Of a DNA stretch of 15,439 bases, positions 14,826 through 15,439 are shown in pieces. The stretch is taken from contig JBGMQN010000109.1 of NCBI GenBank assembly GCA_048054495.1, positions 1 to 15,439 of the forward strand, written 5' to 3'. Origin of the DNA: JADFRG01 sp048054495. GTDB taxonomy: Bacteria > Chloroflexota > Anaerolineae > Anaerolineales > E44-bin32. The notes beneath the pieces are model-generated. The model was not told the origin of the DNA, did no database searches, and was given only the letters and a program-made list of their open reading frames with translations. Made by a program: the position numbers and the translations under genes. Each line of letters begins with the position of its first letter. The stretch's first letter is position 1.

Positions 14826-14963
14826 CTAGAACGCCCCCTGCAACGTCTGTGAAAGAGCACACGCCGCATCCGAGATAAGGATCCAATCCATATCTTGCGG
14901 GAATAGGGCGAGAATGGGGAAAGTCGCAAGTAGGAGAGGATGCAGGACCAGAGGTTTCTTCAT
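14826..14963 (-). pseudogene. Truncated N-terminus of a membrane protein
   Basis: A 45-codon minus-strand frame begins ATG at 14963 and ends TAG at 14828-14826. Its start, MKKPLVLHPLLLATFPILAL, followed by FPQDMDWILISD, resembles the first helix of large polytopic or sulfatase-like Chloroflexota membrane proteins that open with a basic stretch, HPLLF and a YPILFL helix. It then stops early at the end of the neighbouring receiver gene. It is probably a remnant of a longer gene cut off by a deletion. A genuine small one-helix protein is the alternative. The recognition comes from pattern memory, not alignment. Confidence 0.4.
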
Positions 14964-14985
14964 CACTCGCTCTCAAGCAACCATT

Positions 14986-15017
14986 GCACAGGGGCCAAAG
15001 GGGTTGGACCCCTGTGC
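14986..15017. other. Strong imperfect hairpin without a U-tract
   Basis: GCACAGGGG (14986-14994) and CCCCTGTGC (15009-15017) are perfect inverted repeats. Two further inner pairs (CC with GG) form if one A (15008) is bulged, leaving loop AAAGGGGTT. Neither strand has a T-run after the stem, so it is not a classic terminator. It lies 23 bases upstream of the truncated minus-strand frame. It could be an RNA structure, a protein site or a repeat-family element. Confidence 0.6.
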
Positions 15018-15075
15018 GAGCAGCTGCCCCGTGGATCGCTGGAATCGCAGCCCCTTCGCCGCCGCCCGCCCTTAG

Positions 15076-15099
15076 GTCAATCTATATGGACTGATTGAC
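15076..15099. promoter_or_regulatory. Operator-like dyad
   Basis: GTCAATC (15076-15082) and GATTGAC (15093-15099) are perfect seven-base inverted repeats with a ten-base spacer, so half-site centres are 17 bases apart. They lie just upstream of the promoter of the small membrane protein gene. TTGACT in the right half resembles a -35 but is 25 bases from the TATAAT. This fits a dimeric regulator site. Confidence 0.45.
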
Positions 15100-15125
15100 T
15101 AGGCCGTTCGAGGGGCCTTGCCCCA

Positions 15126-15131
15126 TATAAT
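15126..15131 (+). promoter_or_regulatory. Putative -10 box of the 49-residue membrane protein gene
   Basis: A perfect TATAAT lies 25 bases before the ATG. Just upstream is a small hairpin, GGGGC-CTT-GCCCC (15112-15124), between the dyad and the -10 box. There is no standard -35 at 16-18 bases, suggesting activator dependence or a different sigma contact. Confidence 0.5.
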
Positions 15132-15156
15132 GCTGCCGACTCTTGGGAGACCTTGA

Positions 15157-15306
15157 ATGGCTAAGAATTCAGCCACTGAGATGAATGTGGCCAGTGACGA
15201 GCGAGTCAAAGTAGTTGCCGTAGTGGGCGCCACCGTCGTCTTGTTTGCAGCAATCATCGCATGCGCCATGGTTTCCATGGCTTTCCTGAACAATCCCCCC
15301 TGGTAA
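15157..15306 (+). CDS. Small single-helix membrane protein (49 aa)
   Basis: A 49-codon reading frame from ATG 15157 to TAA 15306. The first 18 residues are polar (MAKNSATEMN, then VASDERVK); about 19-43 form one strongly hydrophobic helix (VVAVVGATVVLFAAIIACAM and on); the tail is NNPPW. GGGAG (15145-15149) lies seven bases before the ATG and a TATAAT lies upstream, so both transcription and translation signals are present. The N-terminus probably faces the cytosol. I recognise no family and assign no function. It has no partner in the same operon within view. Confidence 0.65.
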   Translation: MAKNSATEMNVASDERVKVVAVVGATVVLFAAIIACAMVSMAFLNNPPW

Positions 15307-15318
15307 TGTGACCCTCGA

Positions 15319-15340
15319 GGGCGACCCGCCTGGATCGCCC
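15319..15340 (+). terminator. Weak hairpin after the small membrane protein gene
   Basis: GGGCGA (15319-15324) and TCGCCC (15335-15340) form a six-pair stem with a ten-base loop, 13 bases after the stop codon. Only TT follows, so it is a weak or factor-dependent terminator at best. Confidence 0.35.
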
Positions 15341-15409
15341 TTGATCTACCCATATTTCAGACCCAACTCATTCTAATCATCACCCGTCGCGTGGCTATGC
15401 GAAAGGGCA

Positions 15410-15439
15410 ATGGCTAGCGAAAAACTCTCGTTAGGTCGT
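15410..15439 (+). CDS. Possible start of a further gene, cut by the window edge
   Basis: ATG at 15410 opens a frame (MASEKLSLGR) that runs off the window. AAAGGG is only two bases upstream, too close for a normal ribosome-binding site. Ten codons are too few to identify a family, and the call may be spurious. Confidence 0.2.
   Translation, partial: MASEKLSLGR

Noticed and set aside
15095..15131. TTGACT and TATAAT as a standard sigma-70 promoter pair
   Set aside because: The spacing is 25 bases, too long for a normal -35/-10 pair. TTGACT is better explained as part of the dyad.
15099..15353. An 84-codon minus-strand frame over the small membrane protein gene
   Set aside because: It has no ribosome-binding site or recognisable motif, and the plus-strand frame has both promoter-like and Shine-Dalgarno signals and a coherent membrane helix.

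Overview
The window looks like chromosomal DNA from a member of the Chloroflexota, probably an Anaerolineae-like or environmental lineage. This is inferred from gene style, not from a marker search. The clues are a membrane-anchored SH3b protein with a Thr/Pro-rich linker, a PknB-like kinase with HCD in place of HRD, a CpXC zinc-ribbon protein, a trace of a TolB-type propeller repeat (YVMNADGT), and moderately GC-rich sequence. I see no rRNA, tRNA, CRISPR array, insertion sequence or phage gene.

Layout. (1) Positions 1-1503, minus strand: a lipid/diacylglycerol kinase-family gene followed by an overlapping SH3b membrane protein. A 39-bp exact repeat of the end of the SH3b gene lies at the window edge. 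(2) Positions 1549-4528, plus strand: a short membrane-tethered Ser/Thr kinase, then FtsH with its own promoter-like box and a perfect Shine-Dalgarno sequence, closed by a strong bidirectional terminator. (3) Positions 4584-6413, minus strand: a long-chain acyl-CoA ligase whose reading frame continues past its stop codon into a 41-codon remnant of a TolB-like propeller. (4) Positions 6567-10768, plus strand: a tight three-gene operon of class III aminotransferase, soluble GAF-PAS histidine kinase and CpXC protein, divergent from the ligase across back-to-back promoters. (5) Positions 10826-14378, minus strand: CDP-alcohol phosphatidyltransferase, LpxL/PatA-type acyltransferase and DNA ligase LigA, with overlapping or nearly touching genes. 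(6) Positions 14450-15439: a stand-alone receiver protein, then a gene-poor stretch with a decayed membrane-protein N-terminus, a strong hairpin, an operator-like dyad, an unlisted 49-residue one-helix membrane protein, and a possible gene start at the right edge.

Themes. Four genes act on membrane lipids or their precursors (lipid kinase, acyl-CoA ligase, phosphatidyltransferase, acyltransferase). Four are signalling or proteostasis genes (Ser/Thr kinase, FtsH, histidine kinase, receiver). Most genes belong to well-known families. The less expected parts are the gene remnants, the small membrane protein with its structured promoter, the phosphatidyltransferase-acyltransferase pair that recalls the mycobacterial phosphatidylinositol mannoside locus, and the aminotransferase-kinase-CpXC operon.
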